Below are positions 24,934 to 33,676 of a stretch of DNA of 64,000 nucleotides, piece by piece. The stretch comes from Roseiarcus sp963765375 (GTDB taxonomy: Bacteria > Pseudomonadota > Alphaproteobacteria > Rhizobiales > Beijerinckiaceae), in assembly GCA_963765375.1 (NCBI GenBank), contig CAVXVZ010000011.1:124001-188000 (forward strand), in the 5' to 3' direction. The notes below the pieces were generated by a model. That model was not told where the DNA came from, ran no database searches, and saw only the letters and a list, made by a program, of their open reading frames with translations. A program made the translations under genes and the position numbers. Position 1 is the stretch's first letter. Each line of letters begins with the position of its first letter.

Positions 24934-25751
24934 GCGTCGAGTTCGCATGGCGAGGCAAGCGCGAGTCGCTAGGAGCGCGCCCGTCCGGTCGCGACATGGA
25001 CGCGATCTGGCGCAACATCGGCCCGTTCTTCGGGTCGCGGCCGGCAGACGCAATCTCGGAAGAACTCTGTCTCGCCTATATCGAGCAGCGTCGGGCCACG
25101 GTCATAGATGGCACGATCAGGCTTGAGATGTCGAAGCTGCGCACCGCGCTACGGTGGGCCGAAAAGAAAGCCCTGATCGCCAAGGCTCCATTCATCTGGA
25201 TGCCGCCGGCGTCCAATCCGCGAGACGTTCGCCTCACCCGAGAGCAGGCCGCCAGCTTCATCGCCGCCTGCGCGGCGCCGCATATCCGGCTGTTCGTTCT
25301 GCTTGCGCTCACGACCGGCGCCCGCAGGGAAGCGCTACTCGACCTGACGTGGGATCGAGTCGACTTCGCAGCGCGCCGGATCAATCTCAAAGACCCCGCG
25401 CGGCCGAGGACGGCGAAGGGTAGGGCTGTGGTGCCGATGAACGAGACGGCCTTCCACGCCCTGTCTGAGGCCCGTCAGAAAGCCACGACGCCATACGTCA
25501 TCGAATGGGCCGGAGCGCGGGTCAGGGATGTCAAGACGGGGCTGATTCGGGCGGGCCAGCGATGCGGAATGGAATGGGTCACGGCTCACGTCTTTCGGCA
25601 CAGCGCGGCGACGTGGATGGCCGAGGGCGGAGTTCCGATGGCGGAGATCGCGCAGTTCCTCGGCCACAAGGACAGCCGAATCACGGAACGGGTTTACGCC
25701 CGGTTCTCGCCGACCTACCTGCGCGGCGCGGCCTCGATGTTGGAGCTTTGA
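24765..25751 (+). CDS. int: Tyrosine site-specific integrase
   Basis: 328 residues. The catalytic residues are visible: Arg in TTGARREALLDL, His-x-x-Arg in HVFRHSAATWM, His in LGHKD and Tyr in ERVYARF. The N-terminal ~100 residues are the arm- and core-binding region. It lies 121 bp from the right attachment repeat, so it is the likely recombinase of this element. Confidence 0.95.
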   Translation: MRAMRIVAFRGKYAAEFTEDGKRRRRSLGTDDPGEVESKLLDLGAEIEARGRPAVVSVEFAWRGKRESLGARPSGRDMDAIWRNIGPFFGSRPADAISEELCLAYIEQRRATVIDGTIRLEMSKLRTALRWAEKKALIAKAPFIWMPPASNPRDVRLTREQAASFIAACAAPHIRLFVLLALTTGARREALLDLTWDRVDFAARRINLKDPARPRTAKGRAVVPMNETAFHALSEARQKATTPYVIEWAGARVRDVKTGLIRAGQRCGMEWVTAHVFRHSAATWMAEGGVPMAEIAQFLGHKDSRITERVYARFSPTYLRGAASMLEL

Positions 25752-25870
25752 ACAAAGCGTGGATTTCTGTATCATGGGTACGGACGCCGTGAACGCAAAT
25801 GATACGAAACAGCATCAAAACGTGGCCAAGGCTTTTCAGAAACCCTGATAAATCAATAGGTTACGCGATT

Positions 25871-26536
25871 ATGCACATTTCCGCTGAAACGATGCTCGAC
25901 CGGCGTCTGCACATGGTCAACGGCCAATTGCGGACCGGCGGAATCGTCGACAAAGCCTTGCTGGCGGCGTTCCTCGAAACGCCGCGCCAGCGCTTCGTCC
26001 CTCCGGAATATGAATCGCTCGCCTATCTCGATCGTGAATTGCCTGCGCGCGGCGCGGCGAAACGCAAGCTCTTGGCGCCGATGACTCTGGCGCGGATGCT
26101 GCAGGCGGCGATGGTCGTTCCGGGCGATCGCGCCCTCGATATCGCGGGCGGGTCCGGCTATTGCGCCGCCCTCCTCGACGCCATGGGGGCGAAGGTCGTC
26201 ATGCTGGAATCGGACTTGGGCGCGGCGGCGGCGGCGCGGGCCGAACTCAAGGGCCGGGCGAACGTCGCCGTGGTCGAGGGCCCGCTCGACCGTGGGGCGG
26301 TCCATCGCGGGCCGTTCGACCTCATCGTCGTCGAGGGCGCGTTCGGGGTCTCCCCGGACAGCCTCGTGGCGCTCCTGGCCGATCCGGGACGTCTCGTCGG
26401 CGTTGACGCGTCCGGTGAGCCGCTGCAGGCAGTTCTCTACGAGAAAATCGGGGCGGCGCTCGGCCGCAGACCCCTGTTCGAGGCCGGCGCTGATCTCCTC
26501 GACGGCTTCCAGCCCGGGGTGAGCTTCGCCTTCTAA
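25871..26536 (+). CDS. Protein-L-isoaspartate O-methyltransferase-like protein
   Basis: 221 residues with a Rossmann methyltransferase core: SAM-binding loop ALDIAGGSGYCAALL near residue 90, the conserved N-terminal MVNGQLRTGGI and FVPPEYESLAYLDRELP of the PCMT family. Family members repair isoaspartyl residues, but this alphaproteobacterial subgroup beside tolC may have another substrate. The ATG and the upstream region belong to the integrated element, not to the ancestral locus. Confidence 0.85.
   Translation: MHISAETMLDRRLHMVNGQLRTGGIVDKALLAAFLETPRQRFVPPEYESLAYLDRELPARGAAKRKLLAPMTLARMLQAAMVVPGDRALDIAGGSGYCAALLDAMGAKVVMLESDLGAAAAARAELKGRANVAVVEGPLDRGAVHRGPFDLIVVEGAFGVSPDSLVALLADPGRLVGVDASGEPLQAVLYEKIGAALGRRPLFEAGADLLDGFQPGVSFAF
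25873..25890 (+). repeat. attR of the integrative element
   Basis: GCACATTTCCGCTGAAAC, identical to 4474-4491 and lying in the first codons of the PCMT-like gene. Confidence 0.85.
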
Positions 26537-26844
26537 AGCTCGGGATTGGCGGGGGAATAGGGTCATAACCCAATGTCAGGTGTCTCATGTTTGCGACGCT
26601 CGGCGGAAAAAACACCGCTTACGCTTCGGCGCGCGCAAGCGTGCGTGGCGCGGGGAGAGCGTTATCGCCTATGATGGTTTTGTCCGGCGGCTTGCCGCGA
26701 GCGGACGAGGCGCGCGTTTGTGATCGATGTCTCTTGTGGCGGGCGGATTGGCGTCTTTGATTTTCGCGTCGGACATGCGAGTTAGTCGACTGCGAGGGCG
26801 TCAAACGCCGCTGCTAAGTTGCGGCGAGGGCGCATGAGGCGACG
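26537..26844. other. Intergenic region between pcm-like gene and tolC
   Basis: No gene. I see no clear promoter; the stretch is GC-rich with scattered short inverted repeats. Confidence 0.4.
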
Positions 26845-28293
26845 ATGATTTGGGGCTCACGCGCATTTCAGGAGCGGGGCGGCGTATCCTTGCGCGCATC
26901 GTCGTTGCGCGTCGCGCGCTCGGCTCTGCTTGCGACTGCGGGTCTGGCCGCGATCGGCGCGGGAGCGGCCAGGGCGGAAACGGTCAACGGGGCGCTTGTC
27001 AAGGCCTATCTCAGCAACCCGGATATCAACTCGCAGCGCGCGGCGGTCCGCCAGACTGACGAAGGCGTGCCCCAGGCGAACGCCGGCTACCTGCCGAAAG
27101 TGAGCGCCTTCGGCAACATGGCAGTGGCCCATGACACCGGAAACATCGTCATCCCGGGCTCGCCGTCCATCAATTACTCGACCGGCGCCTTTCCGCGAGC
27201 TTACGGGGTGCAGGCGCAGGAGACCGTCTTCGACGGCTATCAGACGGTCAACAGGATCCGCACCGCGGAAACTCAAGTGATGGGGGCGCGCGAGCAATTG
27301 CGCAACACCGAGCAGAACACCCTGCTTTCAGGCGTAACGGCCTACATGAACGTGCTGGAAGACACCGCCATCCTGGACCTCGATAACAACAATGTTCAGG
27401 TGCTGCAGGAGCAGCTGCGTGAGACCCGGGACCGCTTTACCGTCGGCGAAGTCACCCGGACCGACGTCGCGCAGGCCGAGGCAAGCCTCGCGAGCGGCCA
27501 GGCGACCGCCATCAGCGCGGTAGCGACGCTGCAAGCGGCCGTCGCCACCTACCGCCAGGTCATCGGCGACCAGCCAACGAGCCTCGCGCCCGTCAAGCCG
27601 ATCGCGAGGCCGCTGCCGAAGACCTTGCCCGAGGCGATTACGATCTCGCAGATCGAGCATCCGGCGATCACGGCATTGTTGGATGGCGTCGACGCGGCGC
27701 AGCTGCAGATTAAGGTCGCCGAGGGCGCGCTCTATCCCCAGGTCAGTGTCACGGCGAGCGCCTCCAACAATTACGATGTGAACATCACTCCGGGACAAAG
27801 GGCGTTGCAGGCCGAAATCATGGGACAGATCACCATCCCCATCTACCAGGGCGGCGCGGAATACGCCGCGATCCGGCAGTCCAAGGAAAGCCTCAGCGTA
27901 CAAGAATTGAGGGCGGATTCGGCCCGTGACCAGATCCGGCAGAACGTCGTCGCCGCTTGGGGCCTCAATCAAGCCTCCTTCGGCGTGGTGCGTGCCGCGC
28001 GCGCCGCGGTCTCCGCCAACGAAGTCGCGCTGACCGGCGTACGCGAGGAGGCCAAGGTCGGCCAGCGGACGACATTGGACGTCCTCAACGCCCAGCAGGC
28101 GCTATTGCAGGCGCGAACGACGCTGGTTCAGGCCGAGCATGACCAGGTCGTCAATTCCTATTCGCTGCTGTCGGCGATCGGCCGTCTCAACATCCCGACC
28201 CTTGGGCTTGCGGTCGCCGAATATGATCCGCGGGTGCATTTCGATCAGGTCAAGAGCAAGTGGATCGGGGTCAGGACGCCGAGCGGGCAGTGA
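26845..28293 (+). CDS. tolC: TolC-family outer-membrane efflux protein
   Basis: 482 residues. A signal peptide (VARSALLATAGLAAIGAG, ending ARAE) is followed by two repeated helical/beta modules typical of TolC: ETVNGALVKAYLSNPDIN at the start, RFTVGEVTRTDVAQAEASLA in the first half and VREEAKVGQRTTLDVLNAQQ in the second. It forms the trimeric outer-membrane tunnel for type I secretion and RND efflux. A TTG at 26890 is an alternative start closer to the signal peptide. Confidence 0.92.
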   Translation: MIWGSRAFQERGGVSLRASSLRVARSALLATAGLAAIGAGAARAETVNGALVKAYLSNPDINSQRAAVRQTDEGVPQANAGYLPKVSAFGNMAVAHDTGNIVIPGSPSINYSTGAFPRAYGVQAQETVFDGYQTVNRIRTAETQVMGAREQLRNTEQNTLLSGVTAYMNVLEDTAILDLDNNNVQVLQEQLRETRDRFTVGEVTRTDVAQAEASLASGQATAISAVATLQAAVATYRQVIGDQPTSLAPVKPIARPLPKTLPEAITISQIEHPAITALLDGVDAAQLQIKVAEGALYPQVSVTASASNNYDVNITPGQRALQAEIMGQITIPIYQGGAEYAAIRQSKESLSVQELRADSARDQIRQNVVAAWGLNQASFGVVRAARAAVSANEVALTGVREEAKVGQRTTLDVLNAQQALLQARTTLVQAEHDQVVNSYSLLSAIGRLNIPTLGLAVAEYDPRVHFDQVKSKWIGVRTPSGQ

Positions 28294-28446
28294 GGCGTCA
28301 CGGCTTTCGCGCGCCGCTTGCGAGCGGCGGCTGCGAACGCCTATCGTGCGCGACTTCGGCGCCCGATTCGGCCGTCGGGCCGGTTTGACTCCAGGGTCGT
28401 GCAAGGCGCGTGGCATAAGGCCTCTTGAATGGGGCGGGGCGGACCG

Positions 28447-28989
28447 ATGAGCGCAGTCAATTCGAATTCCGACGATCGCGACCTCGAGGCGATACGGCGC
28501 GCGCAGCGCGCCCACGAGCCGTCGATGGAAGAGATTCTGGCCTCGATCCGCAACATCATCGCCGAGGAGCGAGAGCCCGTGCCGGCCGCGGCGCCGCAAG
28601 GGCCGGCTCTCGCATCCGCGCCGCAAATCGTCTATTCGAAGGAGGCGCCCGCGCCGCACCGCAACGCCTCCGAGCCCGCCCAGCGGGCGGACCCGAGCGC
28701 GCCGACGGTCGTATGGCGCCACCCGCAGCTGGCCAACCCCATCCCGGCCGCCGGTCCGGTCCCGCCCGATGAGGAGCCGCTTCTCTCGCCGGAAGCGAAC
28801 GAAGCGGCGACGGCTTCATTCAGCGCCTTGTCGGCCGATCTTGCGGCGAGGAGCGCCGAGCTCGCTGACGGTCTCGTGCGCGAGATGCTGCGTCCGATGC
28901 TCAAGCAGTGGCTGGACGAGAACCTGCCGGCCTTAGTCGAGCGATTGGTTCGAGCCGAGATCCAGCGCGTGGCGCGCGGGCGCAAATAA
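28447..28989 (+). CDS. popZ: PopZ polar organizing protein (DUF2497)
   Basis: 180 residues. N-terminal helix EPSMEEILASIRNIIAEE, then a proline/alanine-rich acidic linker (~residues 35-115), then C-terminal helices LVREMLRPMLKQWLDENLP and LVERLVRAEIQRVARG. This is the three-part PopZ design: client-binding helix, disordered spacer, oligomerisation helices. It gathers polarity factors at the cell pole and anchors ParB. Position between tolC and valS is the classic alphaproteobacterial order. Confidence 0.9.
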   Translation: MSAVNSNSDDRDLEAIRRAQRAHEPSMEEILASIRNIIAEEREPVPAAAPQGPALASAPQIVYSKEAPAPHRNASEPAQRADPSAPTVVWRHPQLANPIPAAGPVPPDEEPLLSPEANEAATASFSALSADLAARSAELADGLVREMLRPMLKQWLDENLPALVERLVRAEIQRVARGRK

Positions 28990-29016
28990 GCGGGGCGCCG
29001 GCGTCAAGATCCCGCG

Positions 29017-29047
29017 TTGACTCCGGCCATCGCGATGCGCTTATAGC
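29017..29047 (+). promoter_or_regulatory. Possible valS promoter
   Basis: TTGACT (29017-29022) and TTATAG (29041-29046) with 18-bp spacing in the 149-bp gap before valS. Confidence 0.3.
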
Positions 29048-29138
29048 CCGCGGCGCGGTTCGGTTCCGGCGCCGCCCGGAGAGCCGCCATCCGATCTCGA
29101 AGAGCAGCCCCTGCGGGACAACGCGTAGCCAGAATTCC

Positions 29139-32015
29139 ATGATGGACAAATCGTTCGACTTCGCCGCGGTCGAAGGCCGCGTCTCCGCGCTTTGGGAAGA
29201 GACGGGCGCGTTCCGGGCGGGGCGCCCCGAGCGGGCTTCGGCGCGGCCGTTCTGCGTCGTCATTCCGCCGCCGAACGTCACCGGCAATCTGCACATGGGC
29301 CATGCGCTCAACAACACGTTGCAGGACATCCTCTGCCGCTATTGGCGGATGAACGGGCGCGACGTGCTGTGGCAGCCGGGAGTCGATCATGCGGGGATCG
29401 CCACCCAGATGGTCGTCGAACGCATGCTCATGGAGCGGCAGGAGCCCGACCGGCGCGCCTTGGGGCGCAAGGCCTTCGTCGAGCGCGTCTGGGCGTGGAA
29501 GGCGGAGTCGGGCGGCGCCATCGTCGCCCAGCTCAAGCGCCTCGGCGCCTCCTGCGACTGGAGCCGCGAGCGGTTCACGCTTGACGAGGGCCTCTCGCGC
29601 GCGGTCGCCAAGGTTTTCGTCCATCTCTATCGCGAACGGCTCGTCTACAAGGACAAGCGGCTCGTCAATTGGGACCCCAAGTTCCAGACCGCGATCTCGG
29701 ACCTCGAGGTCGTGCAGGTCGAGACCAGGGGCTCGTTCAAATGGTCGCGGGTGGATGGCGCGCCGCTGGATGCGGCGGCGCTCGCCAAGGCGCTGGCCAA
29801 GAGTCCGAACGGCCATCTCTACTATTTCGAGTATCCGGTCGTCGACGCCGACGGCGAAGAGACCGGCGAGCGCGTGACCGTCGCCACCACGCGGCCCGAG
29901 ACGATGCTCGGCGACACCGCGGTCGCGGTCCACCCCGACGACTCGCGCTTCCAGCATCTGATCGGCAAGCGGGCTCGTCTGCCTCTGGTCGGCCGGCTGA
30001 TCGCGATCGTGGGCGACGAATATTCCGATCCCGAGAAGGGCACGGGCGCGGTCAAGATCACGCCTGCACATGACTTCAACGATTTCGAGGTCGGCAAGCG
30101 GCATGAGGCCGAGGGCGTGCGCCCGATCAACGTCCTCGACGCGCAAGCGCGGGTGGTCCTCAAGGACAATCTCGACTTCTTCGACGGACTGGAGAGCGAT
30201 CACGACCATGCCCGGCTCATCGCCGCCGTCGACCGCCAGGACCGCTTCGTCGCGAGAGCGAGGATCGTCGAGATGATGGCGCACGCCGGCCTCTTGGCGA
30301 GAATCGAGCCCCATGCCCACGCCGTTCCGCACGGCGACCGGTCGAACGCCGTGGTCGAGCCGTGGCTCACCGATCAGTGGTATGTCGACGCCAAGGCGCT
30401 CGCCGGACCGGCGATCGACGCCGTGCGCGAAGGCAAGACCCAGTTCGTGCCGAAGAACTGGGAGAAGACCTATTTCGACTGGCTCGAGAACATTCAGCCT
30501 TGGTGCGTGTCGCGCCAACTCTGGTGGGGCCATCAGATTCCAGCCTGGTACGCCCCCTGGGGCGCGGTTTATGTCGAGGAGACGGAGGAAGCGGCTTACG
30601 CCCAAGCGCTCGCCGACGGCGTCGAGCGCGGAGCCTTGCCGGAAAGCGAAGCCCAGGCTCTGGCGGGCGATCCGGCGCGGCTCGCTGAGACCTTCACGCG
30701 CGACGAGGACGTGCTCGACACCTGGTTTTCCTCGGCCCTATGGCCGTTCTCGACGCTCGGCTGGCCGGACGAGACGCCGGAGCTCAAGCGGTTCTACCCG
30801 ACCGACACGCTCGTCACCGGCTTCGACATAATCTTCTTCTGGGTCGCCCGGATGATGATGATGGGCCTGCACTTTCAGAACGAAATCCCGTTCCGCGACG
30901 TCTACATCCACGCCCTCGTGCGCGACGAGAAGGGGGCGAAGATGTCGAAGTCGAAGGGCAACGTCATCGATCCGATCGACCTCATCGACCGCTTCGGCGC
31001 CGATGCTCTGCGTTTCACGCTCGCGGCCATGGCCGCGCAGGGGCGCGACATCAAGCTCAGCGAGGGCAGGATCGAAGGCTATCGCAACTTCGCCACCAAG
31101 CTTTGGAACGCCTCGCGTTTCGCCGAACTGAACGGCTGCGTCCGGGTCGCAGGATTCGATCCTGCCGCCGCGCGCGAGCCCCTGAACCGCTGGATTCTCG
31201 GCGAGGCCGCCAAGGCGGCGGCGGAAACGGCGTTCGCGATCGAAGCCTATCGCTTCAACGACGCCGCGAACGCGGCTTATCGGTTCGTCTGGAGCGTATT
31301 CTGCGACTGGCATCTCGAGCTCGCCAAACCGGTGCTGCAGGGGCCCGCGGACCCGACGGCCAAGGCCGAGACCCAGGCGACAATCGCCCATGTGCTCGAT
31401 ACGATTTACGCGCTCATGCATCCCTTCATGCCGTTCCTCACCGAGGAGCTTTGGGCGATCAAGGGCGAGGCCGGGCCGAGGCGCGAAGGTCCCCTGGCGC
31501 TCGGGCCGTGGCCCACGCAGGGTTTCGAAGTCGACGGGGCGGTCGAGGCCGAAATCGGCTGGGTGGTCGACCTCATCGCCGAGATCCGCTCGGTGAAGTC
31601 AGAAATGGGCGTGCCGCCCTCGACGCTGACGCCGCTCGTTCTTGTCGCCCCGAGCGAGCGGGCGGAGACAAGCGCGCGCGCCTGGAGCGAGAGCATCAGG
31701 CGCCTCGCCCGCGTCAGCTCGGTCGATAGAGCCGAGGCCGCGCCGCCGGGCTCGCTCGAGCTCGTGGTGCGTGGCGAGGCCGTCGCGCTGCCGCTCGCCG
31801 GCGTCGTCGATCTCGCGGCGGAAAGGGCGCGCCTCGACAAGGAAATCGTGAGGGTGCGACAGGAAATCGCCAAGGTCGAGGCGAAACTTGGCAACCCCGA
31901 CTTCGTCGCCCGGGCGCCGGAAGACATCATCGCCGAACACGAGGACCGGCTCGAGACCTTTCAGGCGCGGCTCGTTAAGCTTAAGGCCGCGCGCGAGCGT
32001 CTGGAGCGCGTCTGA
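29139..32015 (+). CDS. valS: Valyl-tRNA synthetase
   Basis: 958 residues from the ATG at 29139 (MMDKSFDFAAVEGRVSALW); the longer frame upstream is not coding in character. HIGH-type motif in PPNVTGNLHMGHALN, KMSKS motif in GAKMSKSKGNVIDP, an editing domain between them (TRPETMLGDTAVAVHPDD) and a C-terminal coiled coil (ERARLDKEIVRVRQEIAKVE). It charges tRNA-Val. It is essential, so a deletion between the two IS21 copies, which would remove it, should not be viable. Confidence 0.98.
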   Translation: MMDKSFDFAAVEGRVSALWEETGAFRAGRPERASARPFCVVIPPPNVTGNLHMGHALNNTLQDILCRYWRMNGRDVLWQPGVDHAGIATQMVVERMLMERQEPDRRALGRKAFVERVWAWKAESGGAIVAQLKRLGASCDWSRERFTLDEGLSRAVAKVFVHLYRERLVYKDKRLVNWDPKFQTAISDLEVVQVETRGSFKWSRVDGAPLDAAALAKALAKSPNGHLYYFEYPVVDADGEETGERVTVATTRPETMLGDTAVAVHPDDSRFQHLIGKRARLPLVGRLIAIVGDEYSDPEKGTGAVKITPAHDFNDFEVGKRHEAEGVRPINVLDAQARVVLKDNLDFFDGLESDHDHARLIAAVDRQDRFVARARIVEMMAHAGLLARIEPHAHAVPHGDRSNAVVEPWLTDQWYVDAKALAGPAIDAVREGKTQFVPKNWEKTYFDWLENIQPWCVSRQLWWGHQIPAWYAPWGAVYVEETEEAAYAQALADGVERGALPESEAQALAGDPARLAETFTRDEDVLDTWFSSALWPFSTLGWPDETPELKRFYPTDTLVTGFDIIFFWVARMMMMGLHFQNEIPFRDVYIHALVRDEKGAKMSKSKGNVIDPIDLIDRFGADALRFTLAAMAAQGRDIKLSEGRIEGYRNFATKLWNASRFAELNGCVRVAGFDPAAAREPLNRWILGEAAKAAAETAFAIEAYRFNDAANAAYRFVWSVFCDWHLELAKPVLQGPADPTAKAETQATIAHVLDTIYALMHPFMPFLTEELWAIKGEAGPRREGPLALGPWPTQGFEVDGAVEAEIGWVVDLIAEIRSVKSEMGVPPSTLTPLVLVAPSERAETSARAWSESIRRLARVSSVDRAEAAPPGSLELVVRGEAVALPLAGVVDLAAERARLDKEIVRVRQEIAKVEAKLGNPDFVARAPEDIIAEHEDRLETFQARLVKLKAARERLERV

Positions 32016-32214
32016 GGCATGGCCGAGCAGCCATATTGTTGCTTTTGCGCAACAGCTCGGCGGCAAGTCTTCCGAAACGAGATTCCGGCTGGAAGGCGCC
32101 GCGATTGCGCCATTATCGGCTAGCACTTTCAAAATCAATTGATGACGAAAGTCGTCCGTGTCGCGAGCGCCACCAACGGGCCGCGACGCGGCCGGATGGC
32201 AGCTCGGGATCGAT

Positions 32215-33159
32215 ATGAGCGTATGCGCGTGTGCGGAAGGTCGGTTCGATAAGGCGCCAGTGCGCCGCGGCCTCGCATTCGCAGTTATCGGATTTCTGAC
32301 GTGCGGGCTCGCGCCCGCCTTCGGCTTCGACGGCACGACATCGAACGCGCCGGAGAAGATTCCAGGGAACTTCACCGATCCACAACAGGCCTTGCGTGTC
32401 GGCGTCGACGACTTGAAGGCCGGGGACGCCGTAGCCTCCGTCGCAGCTCTCACCTATGCAGCCGAAGGCGGTCAAGCAATCGCGCGCTGGAAGCTGGGCG
32501 AGATGTACGCGGATGGCGACGGCGTGCCGCGCGACGACGTGAAAGCGTACCATTACTTCAACCAGATGGTCGAAGATTACGACGAGGACCAGCCCGACCG
32601 GCGAAACCTCGGCGCAATCTCCAACGCTTTCGTCGCCGTCGGCGTTTATTGCCTGAATGGCATTCCCAACAGCGATGTCCGGGTCGATCCGAGGCGCGCG
32701 CACGAACTGTTCCAGTATGCGGCGACGATCTTCGGCGATCCGAACGCGCAGTATAATCTGGCCCATATGTACCGGGTCGGCGCGGGCGGAGTCGCCAAGG
32801 ACAGCGTCGTCGCCGTCCGCTGGCTGGCGGTCGCGGCCGATAAAGGCCATCCCCCGTCGGAGGCCGTGCTCGGCCACATGCTGTTCGCCGGCGAAGGCGT
32901 GCCGCATCAGCGAGCCAAAGGGCTGATGTGGCTTGAATTGGCCAAGGACGCGGCGCCGGATCCCAAGGAGGTTTGGATACACGACCTCTATCAGCACGAC
33001 TACGAACTGGCGAGCGACGACGACCGGCAAGCCGCCGCGGTCATGCACGATACGCGCGTCAAGGGAACGCCGCCTGCGGCTTCGAGTAGAAGCTTTATCA
33101 AAACCTTCCTCCGGCCGCTCGCCCTGCCGCTGAACTGGGGGGCTCCGCCGGCTCAGTGA
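32215..33159 (+). CDS. exoR: ExoR-like Sel1-repeat periplasmic regulator
   Basis: 314 residues from the ATG at 32215 (an in-frame start at 32158 is possible). A signal peptide (GLAFAVIGFLTCGLAPAFG) precedes four to five Sel1/TPR-like repeats: ARWKLGEMYADGDGVPRDDV, AQYNLAHMYRVGAGGVAKD and EAVLGHMLFAGEGVPHQRA. The motif YCLNGIPNSDVRVDPRRAHE fits ExoR. In rhizobia, ExoR binds the periplasmic part of the sensor ChvG/ExoS and holds it inactive, repressing exopolysaccharide and motility genes; the sensor itself is not in this window. Confidence 0.85.
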   Translation: MSVCACAEGRFDKAPVRRGLAFAVIGFLTCGLAPAFGFDGTTSNAPEKIPGNFTDPQQALRVGVDDLKAGDAVASVAALTYAAEGGQAIARWKLGEMYADGDGVPRDDVKAYHYFNQMVEDYDEDQPDRRNLGAISNAFVAVGVYCLNGIPNSDVRVDPRRAHELFQYAATIFGDPNAQYNLAHMYRVGAGGVAKDSVVAVRWLAVAADKGHPPSEAVLGHMLFAGEGVPHQRAKGLMWLELAKDAAPDPKEVWIHDLYQHDYELASDDDRQAAAVMHDTRVKGTPPAASSRSFIKTFLRPLALPLNWGAPPAQ

Positions 33160-33538
33160 TCGGCGAGGCTGCGGAGTGGGAACGCCGACCGGAGCCGCGA
33201 CGCCGGCGCGGCTGAGCCAGGGCGGCCAATGACCGAACCGGACGGCCGCGACGTCGGACTTGTCGTCTAGCGTCGATTGCAGGTTGACTGCTTCGGCCGC
33301 GCGCCCCGCTTCCCGGCACAGAAGGACACGGGGGCTCGCGCGCTCCCCACGCCGCTTGCCTTGTCTGCGCGGCGGGATCGGGCCAGGGGCGCGACCGCCC
33401 GGCGGCGCGGCCGGCAAGACCGCGGCATGACAGACGCGCCGGGATGCGGTAGGCGGCGGAACGACGCCAAGCCAGTCCGCGGCGCGGCTGCGATGCTCCG
33501 CGACCGAAGCCGCCGTACCCAATGGAGATCCGATCGGT
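33160..33538. other. Intergenic region, no gene seen
   Basis: Long open frames on both strands here are GC artefacts without ribosome binding sites or family character. Confidence 0.4.
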
Positions 33539-33676
33539 ATGGTTGAATTTGGCCTCCGGCTTCTGAAAGGGCCCTGGGCGGCAGCGGCGCTGATTTGCCT
33601 CGCGGCGCTCGTCCTCCTGTTCGCGCTCGCCGGTCAAACGCTCAACGCCCCGTTCGTCTATACCGCGCCCAGATGA
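33539..33676 (+). CDS. Small membrane protein coupled to the acyltransferase
   Basis: 45 residues: a short basic N-terminus, one hydrophobic helix (AAAALICLAALVLLFALAG) and a short tail. Its stop overlaps the acyltransferase start (ATGA at 33673-33676), so the two are co-translated; it may be a membrane partner or a leader. Confidence 0.55.
   Translation: MVEFGLRLLKGPWAAAALICLAALVLLFALAGQTLNAPFVYTAPR

Larger units (their letters stand above)
4474..25890. mobile_element. Integrative element (~21.4 kb) inserted at the 5' end of the pcm-like gene
   Basis: It is bounded by an 18-bp direct repeat (4474-4491 and 25873-25890). A tyrosine integrase and an overlapping excisionase-like gene sit at the right end, as in most such islands. 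Contents run from phage-like small genes through a ParB-topoisomerase gene, AAA ATPase, repeat array, serine recombinase and an AT-richer operon. There is no terminase, portal or capsid gene, so it is not a complete phage. It hosts one IS630 and one IS21 element. Confidence 0.85.

Noticed and set aside
29004..30605. 533-residue frame antisense to valS
   Set aside because: Mirror frame of a GC-rich gene; no ribosome binding site and no family character.
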